Notes: generated by a model from the sequence alone, not told the origin. Counted from the stretch's first letter, positions 42,922-50,913 are shown. The stretch is DNA of 64,000 bases from DASXQK01 sp963724385 (GCA_963724385.1 CAVRUJ010000001.1:1984001-2048000), one strand, 5' to 3'. Translations and numbers: made by a program.

Positions 42922-42999
42922 CTACATGCCACCGCCCATTCCGCCATGTCCGCCGCTGCCGGATGCGCTAGTGTTGTGACTCTGACGGTTCATTCTCAT
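42922..42999 (-). pseudogene. Gly/His/Met-rich tail, possible relic
   Basis: A 25-codon frame ends in SGSGGHGGMGGGM and a TAG, like the glycine-methionine tails of GroEL or of copper-binding proteins. Upstream it runs straight into palindromic repeat copy C at 43001, so a longer gene may have been cut there. Too short to call alone. Confidence 0.3.
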
Positions 43000-43000
43000 T

Positions 43001-43092
43001 CGTCATGCCCGCGAAAGCGGGCATCCCGGGCGATTGCAGTGCCTGGAACACCTGGATTCCGGCTCTCCGCTTCGCTCCGGCCGGAATGACGA
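43001..43092. repeat. Palindromic intergenic repeat, copy C
   Basis: GTCATGCCCGCGAAAGCGGG (from 43002) plus a mate ending GGCCGGAATGACGATG; same family as copies A and B. It lies in the 449-base gap between the DUF202 and ParB-like genes, which otherwise holds only the tail relic and a weak frame. Confidence 0.8.
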
Positions 43093-43170
43093 TGAAAGAA
43101 AATGAATCGAATGTCAGAAGCATAACACTGGCGTTCGCCCCTCCGTTCATGTGGTCTTGCGCTTCCATGC

Positions 43171-43344
43171 ATGTTGCGGCCCCGCCGGATTGGCAGGTAT
43201 TCGCTGCTCCGCCGTGCCTGTCGGCCGAAGAGCTTCCGGCGAGCGCCGACGGCGGTCTGCATCGAGGGGCTTCGCTGTGGCGCCATAGACCGAAACACCG
43301 CCGGCGTGCTGGTGCGGATCATTCGCGACCTGGCCGCTCGTTGA
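43171..43344 (+). CDS. Doubtful short open frame
   Basis: A 57-codon frame rich in arginine (MLRPRRIGRYSLLRRACRPK, then IEGLRCGAIDRNTAGVLVRIIRDLAAR). No Shine-Dalgarno sequence and no family recognised; possibly the eroded end of a lost gene. Listed because nothing else explains the interval. Confidence 0.2.
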   Translation: MLRPRRIGRYSLLRRACRPKSFRRAPTAVCIEGLRCGAIDRNTAGVLVRIIRDLAAR

Positions 43345-43357
43345 GCGCGATGGGTCG

Positions 43358-43978
43358 CTACCGACTGACCTTGCCGCACCAGCCGGGAAGGTAGTTTGCT
43401 TCCTCGCTTCTGGCGAGTTGGCGCGCATGCTTCAAGGCGGCGGGAAAGTCCTTCTCGACGAGCTTGCGTTTGACCCGCGCGCGAAGGAATTCGGCCCATA
43501 GGAATTCGCTGAACGGCGTCGTGTCCTTGGCGTAGCCTCCGGCGAGCCGCAATTCACCGGCAAGGGAGCGGAAGGGATCGTCGATCAGGCCCTCGACCGA
43601 TTTCGGGATGTCTTCGTAGCCGCGCCTGCGCCCCTCGTCGTCGAACGGGTGCATCCAGTTGTGGTTGTCGAGCACGAACCAGAAGGCGGCCGGCTCCAGC
43701 CGCTCAAGATCGGCAACGATGGTGACGAGCACGTCCTTCACGCCCTCCTCGTGCAGCGCCAGGGCGAGATGATGATGGTCGATAACGTAGTGGCGGCCCT
43801 TCGGCCCCAGAATGACCGGGATCATGTGATGACCGAGGAATTCGCCGCCTTTGCTGCCTGCCGTCTCGCGCCACGCCTGGCGTTTGGCCTTGACTTCGCG
43901 CATGCCCACGGTGATTTGCGTCGGACGGAGATCGCCGATTGCGATCGGATGCAGAATGGGTTCCCTTACGGTGACCAT
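43358..43978 (-). CDS. ParB-like nuclease-fold protein (ParBc_2 type)
   Basis: A 206-residue protein of the single-domain ParB-like family. The central motif GRHYVIDHHHLALALHEEG matches the family core seen in stand-alone ParB-like proteins rather than in chromosome-partition ParB: it has no helix-turn-helix. PFDDEGRRRGYEDIPKSV follows. The start is ATG 43978 with GGGAGGA upstream; the frame is open to 44011. Function unknown; there is no parA nearby, so a partition role is unlikely. Confidence 0.85.
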   Translation of the reverse strand: MVTVREPILHPIAIGDLRPTQITVGMREVKAKRQAWRETAGSKGGEFLGHHMIPVILGPKGRHYVIDHHHLALALHEEGVKDVLVTIVADLERLEPAAFWFVLDNHNWMHPFDDEGRRRGYEDIPKSVEGLIDDPFRSLAGELRLAGGYAKDTTPFSEFLWAEFLRARVKRKLVEKDFPAALKHARQLARSEEANYLPGWCGKVSR

Positions 43979-44118
43979 TGGAATCCTCCCCCTTGGGTCA
44001 GGGTGCAGCAAGCATTACCTCTTCGGGCCCGAAGGCCCCCCGACAGAGGGAGCCTTATGAAAGAATTGCAAGGTAGATCAGCGATGCGCGGAATGGCAAT
44101 CGATGCGGGCCTGCCTTC

Positions 44119-44490
44119 ATGCTGAACGCGTCTTTCTCCATCCTCGGTTCCGCGGTGCTGTTGGGCGCCGTGCTCGCCGTTCTGCATCTGCGCGCGGAAG
44201 GGGCGGCGATGCCCGCTTGGCCGCTGGGCGGTCTGCACGGGTTGCTCGCTCTCGCCGGCCTCGGCTGCCTCCTGGCGGGGCTCGGCGGGCCGCCGCGGGG
44301 GCTCAGCACAGGCACCGAAGCGTTCGGGAAGATTTCTGCCGGGTTGCTTGCGATCGCGGCGCTGATGGGCGGCGGGATACTCATCATGCGCCTGCGCAAG
44401 AGGCAGTTTCCGGGGGTGCTGATTGGCGCGCACGCCACCCTTGCGGTCTCCGGCTTTGTCGTTCTCGCCGCCTACATTCTGGTTGGGTAG
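44119..44490 (+). CDS. Small four-helix membrane protein
   Basis: A 123-residue hydrophobic protein with four predicted helices (about 5-25, 32-55, 72-92, 98-121). No charged motif suggests a catalytic role. ATG 44119. It is divergent from the ParB-like gene. Family not recognised. Confidence 0.65.
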   Translation: MLNASFSILGSAVLLGAVLAVLHLRAEGAAMPAWPLGGLHGLLALAGLGCLLAGLGGPPRGLSTGTEAFGKISAGLLAIAALMGGGILIMRLRKRQFPGVLIGAHATLAVSGFVVLAAYILVG

Positions 44491-44618
44491 GTCGCCAGGC
44501 GAGTCGCGCGGACTCGCCGTCGCTGAATTGCCACATTGGGTGGCTTACTCTGTCCGATGACGGTTGCGGCCTGTTGCCCGGGACCGTCGCCGAAGCAGCA
44601 GCTTGTCAAAGGAGTGCC

Positions 44619-45044
44619 ATGCGTCATCGGTACCTGTCGTTACTGCTCGCCGGCCTGGTGGCAATCACGGCCTTGCCCTGCCGTGCCGACATGTCGTCCG
44701 AGGAACGAGCCAAGCGCTGGTTCGAGGAACATGATCGCGACCATGTCGGGTACGTGACGGCCGACGAGGTGGTTTCCTATGAGCTGAAGCGCTTCAAGCG
44801 CATGGACGCCATCGGCGACGGGAAGCTTTCGCTGGCCGAGTTCTGCAGCGGCGTCCCGAGCGACCAGTTCGATGAGATCAGCCGCTGCCGCGGCCTGTTC
44901 GTCGCGATGGACAGCGACGGCGACGGCTCTGTCACCCGGGAAGAGTTGTCCAGCTACTACCGCGACGCGATCCACCGGGCCGACCAGAAGGGCGATGGCC
45001 GCGTCACCCTGGAAGAATGGCTGGCATCCAAGCAGGGCCAATGA
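44619..45044 (+). CDS. Exported EF-hand protein
   Basis: A 141-residue protein with a short signal peptide (cleavage near CRADM) and up to four EF-hand loops: DRDHVGYVTADE, DAIGDGKLSLAE, DSDGDGSVTREE and DQKGDGRVTLEE. The third and fourth are closest to the canonical D-x-D-x-DG pattern and should bind calcium. The leader suggests a periplasmic calcium-binding or signalling role. ATG 44619 with AAAGGAG upstream. The long frame from 44103 reads through noise. Confidence 0.9.
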   Translation: MRHRYLSLLLAGLVAITALPCRADMSSEERAKRWFEEHDRDHVGYVTADEVVSYELKRFKRMDAIGDGKLSLAEFCSGVPSDQFDEISRCRGLFVAMDSDGDGSVTREELSSYYRDAIHRADQKGDGRVTLEEWLASKQGQ

Positions 45045-45092
45045 TCCCGGCGGGGCCGAAAGCCGATCGCGAGGCGGGCCGCCTCGCCTGCT

Positions 45093-45449
45093 TCATTCGT
45101 CCTCTTGCATGTGGTGGTTTTGCTGGTCGCGGATCGACCGGTAGACGATCGTCACCTGGCCGCTCGCATGGCTCTGGACAATGATCCGGTTGCCGATGTC
45201 TTCGGTGCAGAGGCCGGGGAGCAGGTCATGGGGCGTGTTGTCGTCGACCGTCACCGTCGCCGCGCCGGTGCTGAAGAAGTCGTTGCAGAGGCGCATGTTG
45301 AAGCCCGGAAGCCCCGTATAGATCTGTTGCGTCTCGCCGGGCTTCAGGGTGATCGAGCCGAAATAGCTGGCCAAGGCCGGGCTTGCCAGCGGCGCGGTGG
45401 TCAGGAGGGCCGCCACAGTCAGCGACGGAAGCCTTGCAAGAGGTTTCAT
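45093..45449 (-). CDS. Exported protein of unknown function
   Basis: A 118-residue protein with a signal peptide (cleavage near ASPALAS). The mature part begins YFGSITLKPGETQQIYTGLPGFNMRLCNDFFSTG, with two cysteines that could pair. The charged C-terminus is DQQNHHMQEDE. No family recognised. ATG 45449 with GGAG upstream. The 359 bases to the next gene (45450-45808) hold only a weak frame (45572-45805) and the direct-repeat element at 45646. Confidence 0.65.
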   Translation of the reverse strand: MKPLARLPSLTVAALLTTAPLASPALASYFGSITLKPGETQQIYTGLPGFNMRLCNDFFSTGAATVTVDDNTPHDLLPGLCTEDIGNRIIVQSHASGQVTIVYRSIRDQQNHHMQEDE

Positions 45450-45645
45450 GGCTGGATTGCTCCAATGCAATGCCATACCTGGTTCGTCGGTACGAATAGA
45501 GTGAACCGCCGCCGTTCTTGGGGCAAGGCCAGCGCACGGGATCGTGAGGCGGGGTCAGGTCGAAGTCGCCAATGCCATACCGCGGGCATATTCATATCGG
45601 CAGTCATGCATCTGGCTGCCGGCACTCCCCCGTGACGGCGAAGAG

Positions 45646-45662
45646 GGCGGATTTCTGCGAAG
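45646..45662. repeat. 17-bp direct repeat, left copy (partner at 47059-47075)
   Basis: GGCGGATTTCTGCGAAG occurs here and again immediately left of the attL of the integrated element. Beyond the 17 bases, similarity continues: GATGGT-x-GG-x-GC at 45667 resembles the tRNA 3' end with CCA at 47079-47091. The pair brackets the SnoaL-like and DUF1989 genes, suggesting an older insertion at the same tRNA. Confidence 0.6.
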
Positions 45663-45808
45663 CTACGATGGTCGGTGCCGAGTTCGACCAGGAGCCGGGG
45701 GAGAGGCTCGAGAAGGCGATTGCCAGGCAGGCTCCGGAGGGCCGACCCATGGGCGTGATCCTTGTTTGGCTCGATCCGAATTCGAGGCGAAAGCGTCGGG
45801 AGTAAGAG

Positions 45809-46240
45809 ATGCCCAAGATTGACTACACGGCTTTTAGCGCTCTCGACCCTTTCTTTGAGGTTGTCATGGAGGGCCTCGCAAAGTTCGTCGATGGCGAGCA
45901 CTATTTCGACACCCTCGCAAACGATGTGCTGTTCGAGTTCCTCTATGAGTTTCCGGGCTGGCCTCGGGTAACGCGCGGCCGGGACAATCTCATAGCGCTC
46001 TATTCCGGCTACGGGCGCAACATCCGGCTCAGCCGAGGCGATTCGTTGATCGTGCATCCCTCGGACGATGGTCGCGTGGTCACGCTCGAATACGAAGTGC
46101 ATGGGAAGGTGCTTGCCACTGGCGCGACTTACGACAACCGGTTCGCTTCGATTGCCACTATCGAAAACCGCAAGATCTTGCGCTGGCGTGATTACATGGA
46201 TTCGTTGGCCGCATGGACGGCGTTGAATAAGCCCGCGTGA
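45809..46240 (+). CDS. NTF2/SnoaL-like domain protein
   Basis: A 143-residue alpha+beta cone-fold protein. An N-terminal helix region (FFEVVMEGLAKFVDGEHYFDTLANDVLFEF) is followed by strands ending in TIENRKILRWRDYMDS, typical of SnoaL-like proteins. Such folds serve many small enzymes and ligand binders; no catalytic set can be named. ATG 45809 with GGGAG upstream. The base composition of this gene and the next looks lower in GC than the surroundings. Confidence 0.82.
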   Translation: MPKIDYTAFSALDPFFEVVMEGLAKFVDGEHYFDTLANDVLFEFLYEFPGWPRVTRGRDNLIALYSGYGRNIRLSRGDSLIVHPSDDGRVVTLEYEVHGKVLATGATYDNRFASIATIENRKILRWRDYMDSLAAWTALNKPA

Positions 46241-46418
46241 CCCTAGTGCGGCCCATCGTCCTGGCCAAATTCGACAAGCTGGTCCACCACGGCTTCTGGA
46301 TGGACGTGCGTTGCTGGCGCTATGAGCGGAGCGTGACGATGAGTGTGGCGGCTGGTATGTCGCGGGATCGCGACGAGACACTCGAGGTATCGGACGAAAC
46401 CATTTCGGAGGACCGCAG

Positions 46419-47045
46419 ATGGGCGCCACGGATGCGCGCGACATTGCCGCACAGTCAGGAGGCTGGATTGAAGTCAAGCGGGGGCAATTGGTCCGCATAG
46501 TCAACGTCGAAGGTGCGCAGGTAGCCGATATGTTCGCCGTATCGAGCGCCGACAAGACAGAATGGCTGAGCGTGGGGAATACACGGTCGGCCACAGAGCG
46601 CTTGTTTCCGAGGGTCGGCCAGTCTTTCTACACCAACCAGCTTCGCCCGATCCTCACATTGGTCGAGGACCGCACGCCCGGCGTCCATGACATGCTATAC
46701 CGCGCCTGCGATCCACTGGTGTACGCGCTGATGGGAGTGACCGGCCATCATCCCAGCTGCGAGGAGAACTTTCAGAAGGCTGCGGCGGAAGTCGGTTGGC
46801 GGCCACCAGAGACTCCAGATCCGGTGAACTTTTTCCAGAACACGCCTGCAGACGAGCACGGCAATATTCGCTCGGAACCCGCTCTCACAAAGGCCGGCGA
46901 TTTCGTTACACTGCGCGCCGAGATGGACCTCATCGTGGTAGTAACCGCTTGTTCCTGGGACATCGCATCGTCGCCAATCAACGGCGCACGCTGCACAGGC
47001 ATCCGGCTTGCCATTGTCCATGACGAGGGCGCTGATGGCTGCTGA
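46419..47045 (+). CDS. DUF1989 (urea carboxylase-associated) family protein
   Basis: A 208-residue protein of the family found with urea carboxylase and allophanate genes. Conserved segments are GQLVRIVNVEGAQVADMFAV, the VGNTRSATERLFPRVGQ region and CEENFQKAAAEVG. Its enzymatic function is unsettled. No urea genes are in the window. ATG 46419 with CGGAGG upstream. The 178 bases before it hold an unconvincing frame from 46237. Confidence 0.85.
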   Translation: MGATDARDIAAQSGGWIEVKRGQLVRIVNVEGAQVADMFAVSSADKTEWLSVGNTRSATERLFPRVGQSFYTNQLRPILTLVEDRTPGVHDMLYRACDPLVYALMGVTGHHPSCEENFQKAAAEVGWRPPETPDPVNFFQNTPADEHGNIRSEPALTKAGDFVTLRAEMDLIVVVTACSWDIASSPINGARCTGIRLAIVHDEGADGC

Positions 47046-47081
47046 TGTGGCTAAAGATGGCGGATTTCTGCGAAGACATGA

Positions 47082-47128
47082 TGGTGGGCGCTGTAGGGAT
47101 TGAACCTACGACCCCACCCGTGTGAAGG
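47082..47128. other. attL: 47-bp duplicate of the tRNA-Val 3' half
   Basis: Identical over 47 bases to 55510-55556, running from the CCA end through the T arm and variable loop to the anticodon stem. No other tRNA bases follow, so this is the displaced 3' end left by integration. Bases beyond (from 47129) differ from the right copy. Confidence 0.9.
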
Positions 47129-47169
47129 CAGCGGGCCAACGCGGGCAAGCCGTTGACTTTACTGGCATG

Positions 47170-48210
47170 TCATCCCCGCTTCCGCTGCGCCTGCACGGCC
47201 TTTGCACCAGGCAGGCTGTGAATTGCCGGCGCCAGGTGATCCGGGTTCACGTGCGCGTAGCGCGCGACCATGGCAATGGTTCGCCAGCCGCCTAGCTCCA
47301 TGAGCACACGCAGATCGCGGCGCTCGGCGTAGAGCCAGCTCGCCCACGTGTGGCGCAGGTCATGCGGCGTCGCCTGGATCGTCAATCCAGAGGCCTCGCT
47401 GGCGCGCCGGCAGGCCCCTCTGAACGCAGTCTTGATCTGACCGCCTCCGTCGGCCCTCGGCGCGTAGGGATGGCCATCAGGGCGCCGGAAAACGGCGCCA
47501 GCGCGCCCTCCGGGCAGATTCGCAATCTCCTCGAACGCGCGATCGTGGAGCGGGACGCCGCGGCTATCGCCGTTCTTGGTGTCGGCGAAGACGACGCGAC
47601 GCCTCTGCAAGTCCACGTTTCGCCAGTCGAGCGCGAGCGCCTCGCCCAGGCGGCAGCCGGTGTACAGCATGAACACCACCAGGCGCCTCAGGTGCGGGCT
47701 GCAGGCCGCAACGAGCGCCTCGGCCTCCTGCGGCGAGAGCCAGCGCGTTTTCCCGCGCGGCGGTCGCCGGCGCTTGACCCTGCGCCATTCCATCCAGCCC
47801 CGCTCGGCCGCGTGGTGCAGCACGGCGGCAATGGGCGTGATAACCGACCGGTTCACGTGAGCGGGACCGCCATGAGGGCACAAGGTGGCGATGGCGCCCT
47901 CGACGGCGTCGCCGTTGATGGTCGCCAGCATTCGGCCCTCGCCGAAGTGCTCAAGGATGCGATCGAGGTAGCCGAGGTCGCGCGCCCTCAGGCCGGTTCT
48001 GGCTTCGAGGTAAGATGCTGCGGCGGCGGCGAAGGTTCGCGCCGCCGCCGTCCCAAACACACTACGGTCGAGGAGCTCTCCCTCCCGTTTGATTCGGAGT
48101 GCCTCTGCAGCTGCCTCTTGATCCGTGCCCGTAGTTTCGTAAACACGCTGTGCTCGGACGGTGCCGCGGAGGTACCAGACTCGGCCGCGGCGGAATTTCC
48201 GGATGGGCAT
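47170..48210 (-). CDS. Tyrosine recombinase/integrase
   Basis: Site-specific integrase of 346 residues for the element. The catalytic set is visible: Arg in TGCRLGEALALDW, Lys region DTKNGDSRGVP, H-x-x-R in PHDLRHTWASW, the GGW histidine/tryptophan position, and tyrosine in ARYAHVNPDHL. The N-terminal half is an arm-site and core-binding domain. The stop lies 41 bases from attL. The N-terminal 223 bases overlap the AlpA-like gene in another frame; a shorter start is possible. Confidence 0.95.
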   Translation of the reverse strand: MPIRKFRRGRVWYLRGTVRAQRVYETTGTDQEAAAEALRIKREGELLDRSVFGTAAARTFAAAAASYLEARTGLRARDLGYLDRILEHFGEGRMLATINGDAVEGAIATLCPHGGPAHVNRSVITPIAAVLHHAAERGWMEWRRVKRRRPPRGKTRWLSPQEAEALVAACSPHLRRLVVFMLYTGCRLGEALALDWRNVDLQRRRVVFADTKNGDSRGVPLHDRAFEEIANLPGGRAGAVFRRPDGHPYAPRADGGGQIKTAFRGACRRASEASGLTIQATPHDLRHTWASWLYAERRDLRVLMELGGWRTIAMVARYAHVNPDHLAPAIHSLPGAKAVQAQRKRG

Positions 48211-48377
48211 CGAAGGGCCTCCACCAGGCGGTTGAAATCGTCGGTCGTGAAAAGCTTCTTGCGACCAGCAAGCCGATAGTAGGCATGGACCCTGAGAAGG
48301 TCCTGCAGCTTTCGTCGACTGATCCGGAGCCGCGCGGCGGCCTCGGCCATGGTCATGAGCTCAAGCGGCTCAGTCAT
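47988..48377 (-). CDS. AlpA/excisionase-like helix-turn-helix protein
   Basis: A 129-residue protein with an N-terminal MerR-like helix-turn-helix: LMTMAEAAARLRISRRKLQDLLRVH, then YRLAGRKKLFTTDDFNRLVEALRCPS. Such proteins act as excisionases or control integrase genes. ATG 48377 with CGGAG upstream. Its 3' 223 bases overlap the integrase start in another frame; the C-terminal tail is basic and low in complexity, as in relatives. It is transcribed toward the integrase. Confidence 0.8.
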   Translation of the reverse strand: MTEPLELMTMAEAAARLRISRRKLQDLLRVHAYYRLAGRKKLFTTDDFNRLVEALRCPSGNSAAAESGTSAAPSEHSVFTKLRARIKRQLQRHSESNGRESSSTVVCLGRRRREPSPPPQHLTSKPEPA

Positions 48378-48539
48378 CCATGGGCTCCGCTGTGCGCCTG
48401 ACGGTCTGCTGCCGGCCGCCGGGCCGCGGCCATGTCGGCGCGGAATTGCTGCGTCTCGGCGATCAGATCGGCGACGAGCTGGCCAGCCTTTGCCACTTAA
48501 CCCTCGGATCTCGATGCCGGCGAGCGGGCCGGCCCGTAC

Positions 48540-48570
48540 TGTTCCACGGGGAACAGTTTCAGGTGAAACA
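48540..48570. promoter_or_regulatory. Two adjacent parS-like palindromes
   Basis: TGTTCCACGGGGAACA (48540-48555) is one base from the parS form TGTTCCACGTGGAACA. AGTTTCAGGTGAAACA (48555-48570) is two bases from TGTTTCACGTGAAACA. The centres are 15 bases apart. They lie in the 285-base gap between the AlpA-like gene and the next gene; an operator for that promoter is the alternative reading. Confidence 0.5.
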
Positions 48571-48662
48571 AAGCCGCCGGGCGGCGGAAGGAGCACCACC
48601 GCCCGGCGCGGACCGAGATCGGCCCATGGAGTGCCAACCCCGGCCCGAAATGTCCCGCAGCC

Positions 48663-48935
48663 CTAGACCAGGCGCTCCCGGGCGGATGTCCGCCGGCCGG
48701 CCGCGGCCTCCGCCGCTGGCGGCCCGGCTTCGCGATTTTCCGGCGCCGGGCGAGTCGGGCGCTCGGACGCGTTCCGCCCTTTGGGCGCCGGCGAGGATGA
48801 TCCAACAGGCGCCTGCTCGACTTCGGCGTGCCCGCTCGCCAGAAGCTCCTTGGCCAGCCGGTCCGGCAACTCGACCCAGCCAGCGCCGGCGACGAGCTCA
48901 GCCCTGTCCACGGCCTCCAGTAACTTCACGCGCAT
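48663..48935 (-). CDS. Small phage-type protein downstream of the capsid gene
   Basis: A 90-residue protein. The N-half (MRVKLLEAVDRAELVAGAGWVELPDRLAKELLASGHAEV) looks like the short head-assembly-associated proteins often next to capsid genes. The C-half is a proline/alanine/arginine-rich, probably disordered tail. ATG 48935 with AGAGGG upstream. It starts 9 bases after the capsid stop, so it is in the same transcript. Confidence 0.6.
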   Translation of the reverse strand: MRVKLLEAVDRAELVAGAGWVELPDRLAKELLASGHAEVEQAPVGSSSPAPKGRNASERPTRPAPENREAGPPAAEAAAGRRTSARERLV

Positions 48936-48944
48936 TTGGCCCTC

Positions 48945-50345
48945 TTAGCTGCTCCCCAGGACTCCGCGGATGATAGAAAAGCTCTCGTAGTGCAGGAAGG
49001 CTACGTCGGCCCGCATCCACGCGAGGAAGCCGACCTGGCCCTGCTGAGCGAACAGCTCGCGAAGGATGCCGAGTTCGAGCTGGGTCCGGATCCCAAACAA
49101 GACGTGGGGATAGTGGCCTACGAAAATCCGGGATGCCGTGCTGACGTTCCCCTGGGTGTCGGTTACCGGAACGCTGGTAGTGCTCAGCATCTGAAGATCC
49201 GATGCGCCGGGCGGCGGCAGCAGCGGCCTGCCCTGGCCGTCCTTCAGCTTGCGGTAGTCGCGGAGCGTCCGCGGCGCCATGATGGCCGAGCGGGGCGCCT
49301 CTGGAACGTTGGAAGCGTCAAGCGTGTAGAGAGCATTGACCAGGTCGTCATAGGCGTTGAGCGTGTGTCCGTTGGTGCCCATGTCCACCAGCCCCGGCAT
49401 CTTTCCGCCGTAGGCAGACGGGATGTTGGCGATGCCCAGGGGCATCGTCACGCCATCGCCAAGATGCATGACGCGGTCGAGCTCGAGCGCCATCGCCTTC
49501 CCGATGTTGGTCTTGATGATCTCGTCGAGGTTGGCAGCATCCTCGACGAGCTCGCGGCTTATGGTCACCAGACATCCGAGCGAACGCGCCCGCATGATGT
49601 TGGCGCCAACGAGCGGGTCGCCCTCGGGAATCAGTTGGCCCTCGATGCGCCACGTAGCGGCAGGGTCGGAATCCATTCTCGCCATGATGACCTGCGCCGT
49701 CGGCATCACCATTGTGAGGGCGCCCGCCTTCACTCCCACCGCCTGCGCCCGCATGAAGTCGATGATCTCTGCCGACGTTTCGGTCGGCACCGCGTAGCCG
49801 CCCGAGGGGAGCGCCCACTCGCCGAGCGCACGATGCTCGGCTTCGCTGGCCACTCCCGGGACGCAGGCTCTCACCATTTGCCCCAGGAGGCCCCGGCTTT
49901 CGCTGCCGTCGCCGGCGACTGACCGGGCGACACTCTCGCCCGCCCGGAGCACGGGGATCTCCTTGCCCGTCTTCAGATCGCGGAAAAAGATCGGCGGCTC
50001 GGCGTCTGCGCCAGAGCAATGCGGCGCGGCACGCGAGCCGCTCGGGCCCGACCGTGGGCCCTTGATGCCGAGCTGGAATCGCGCGTCGATTTCGTCCGCG
50101 GCGATGCTGAGCAAGTCCGCGATGACGCGGTTGGTGGTCGATTCGTCGGCTGAGGGCGGCCGCTTCTCGGCCTCGATCCTGTCGAGCAGCTCGGTGCCTG
50201 CCCGCCTCAAGGCCTTCTTTCGCTCATGCACAGCGTTCGTGTCGCGGCCGGCGTGGGAATCGAACTCGAGGCGCACCGCAATTCCGTGCCGGCTCATCAC
50301 GCCCTGGGCGGTCATGAGCTCGGCCTCATTAAAGTTAAATCTCAC
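48945..50345 (-). CDS. HK97-fold phage major capsid protein
   Basis: Capsid subunit of about 466 residues. An N-terminal delta/scaffold-like part of about 150 residues is followed by the HK97 fold: SGGYAVPTETSAEIIDFMRAQ, then WRIEGQLIPEGDPLVG and RSLGCLVTISRELVEDAANLDEIIKTNIGKAMALELDRVMHLGDG, and an APRTLRDYRKLKDGQGRPLLPPP motif near residue 375. ATG 50360 is possible, but GTG 50345 with GGAGG at 8 bases is preferred. No separate protease, portal or terminase gene is present, unusual for a phage. It could form or redirect capsids using a helper's genes. Confidence 0.93.
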   Translation of the reverse strand: MRFNFNEAELMTAQGVMSRHGIAVRLEFDSHAGRDTNAVHERKKALRRAGTELLDRIEAEKRPPSADESTTNRVIADLLSIAADEIDARFQLGIKGPRSGPSGSRAAPHCSGADAEPPIFFRDLKTGKEIPVLRAGESVARSVAGDGSESRGLLGQMVRACVPGVASEAEHRALGEWALPSGGYAVPTETSAEIIDFMRAQAVGVKAGALTMVMPTAQVIMARMDSDPAATWRIEGQLIPEGDPLVGANIMRARSLGCLVTISRELVEDAANLDEIIKTNIGKAMALELDRVMHLGDGVTMPLGIANIPSAYGGKMPGLVDMGTNGHTLNAYDDLVNALYTLDASNVPEAPRSAIMAPRTLRDYRKLKDGQGRPLLPPPGASDLQMLSTTSVPVTDTQGNVSTASRIFVGHYPHVLFGIRTQLELGILRELFAQQGQVGFLAWMRADVAFLHYESFSIIRGVLGSS

Positions 50346-50643
50346 GTGGGAGTCCTCCATTTGGAGCGCAGAACGCCAAACGCCGCCGCGCTCCGGTTAA
50401 AGTGCCGGTTGCATCGGCGGCGCTGAGGGCTCTCCAGGAGTCCGAGGCCGCTTCGCTCGTCGGACCGCCGGGCGCCAGGCCGGGCAGCGGGCGAGCTCGA
50501 TCTCGAAAGAAAGTGCCTTGTCGCTCTCGGTGGCGCACAAACCGCCAGGGAATATGCGCCAACTTCGCCCGTTAGAACGCCGGCGCCAGGCCGGCGGCGA
50601 TCGGGCTCGAGTAAGGGCAAGCTACGCGGCGGGGTATCCATTG

Positions 50644-50913
50644 TCAAGCGTGCCCTGCCGGTCGCTGGCCCTGGCCCAATCGGGCGTTGACGGCGAAGGC
50701 ATAGGCAGCCAGGTCGCTGAGAACCGCGCCCGATCCGCCAGTCTCGATCGCGAGCTGAAAGGAGGCCTCGAAAAGGGCCAACCGCACGACCGACGCATCG
50801 ACCCCCCGGGCGACGATGCCGCGCCCGCATAGAAAAAGCTCGGCCGCGATGGTCTGGATTGCCTCTTCGAATGTCTGGATCTCCTCGTCGCTCGGGCCTT
50901 CGTCATTGCTCAT
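50644..50913 (-). CDS. Small acidic protein of the element
   Basis: An 89-residue helical protein (MSNDEGPSDEEIQTFEEAIQTIAAELFLCGRG, then SVVRLALFEASFQLAIETGG). Acidic N-terminus. ATG 50913 with GGGAG upstream, overlapping the end of the upstream gene by 11 bases. No family recognised. The 298 bases to the capsid gene (50346-50643) hold no convincing gene. Confidence 0.6.
   Translation of the reverse strand: MSNDEGPSDEEIQTFEEAIQTIAAELFLCGRGIVARGVDASVVRLALFEASFQLAIETGGSGAVLSDLAAYAFAVNARLGQGQRPAGHA

Noticed and set aside
45572..45805. 77-codon plus-strand frame before the SnoaL-like gene
   Set aside because: No ribosome site, unremarkable composition, and it includes the direct-repeat scar.
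43358..48570. Link between the ParB-like protein and the parS-like sites
   Set aside because: The protein is the single-domain ParBc_2 type without a helix-turn-helix, so it should not bind parS; host ParB would be the candidate.
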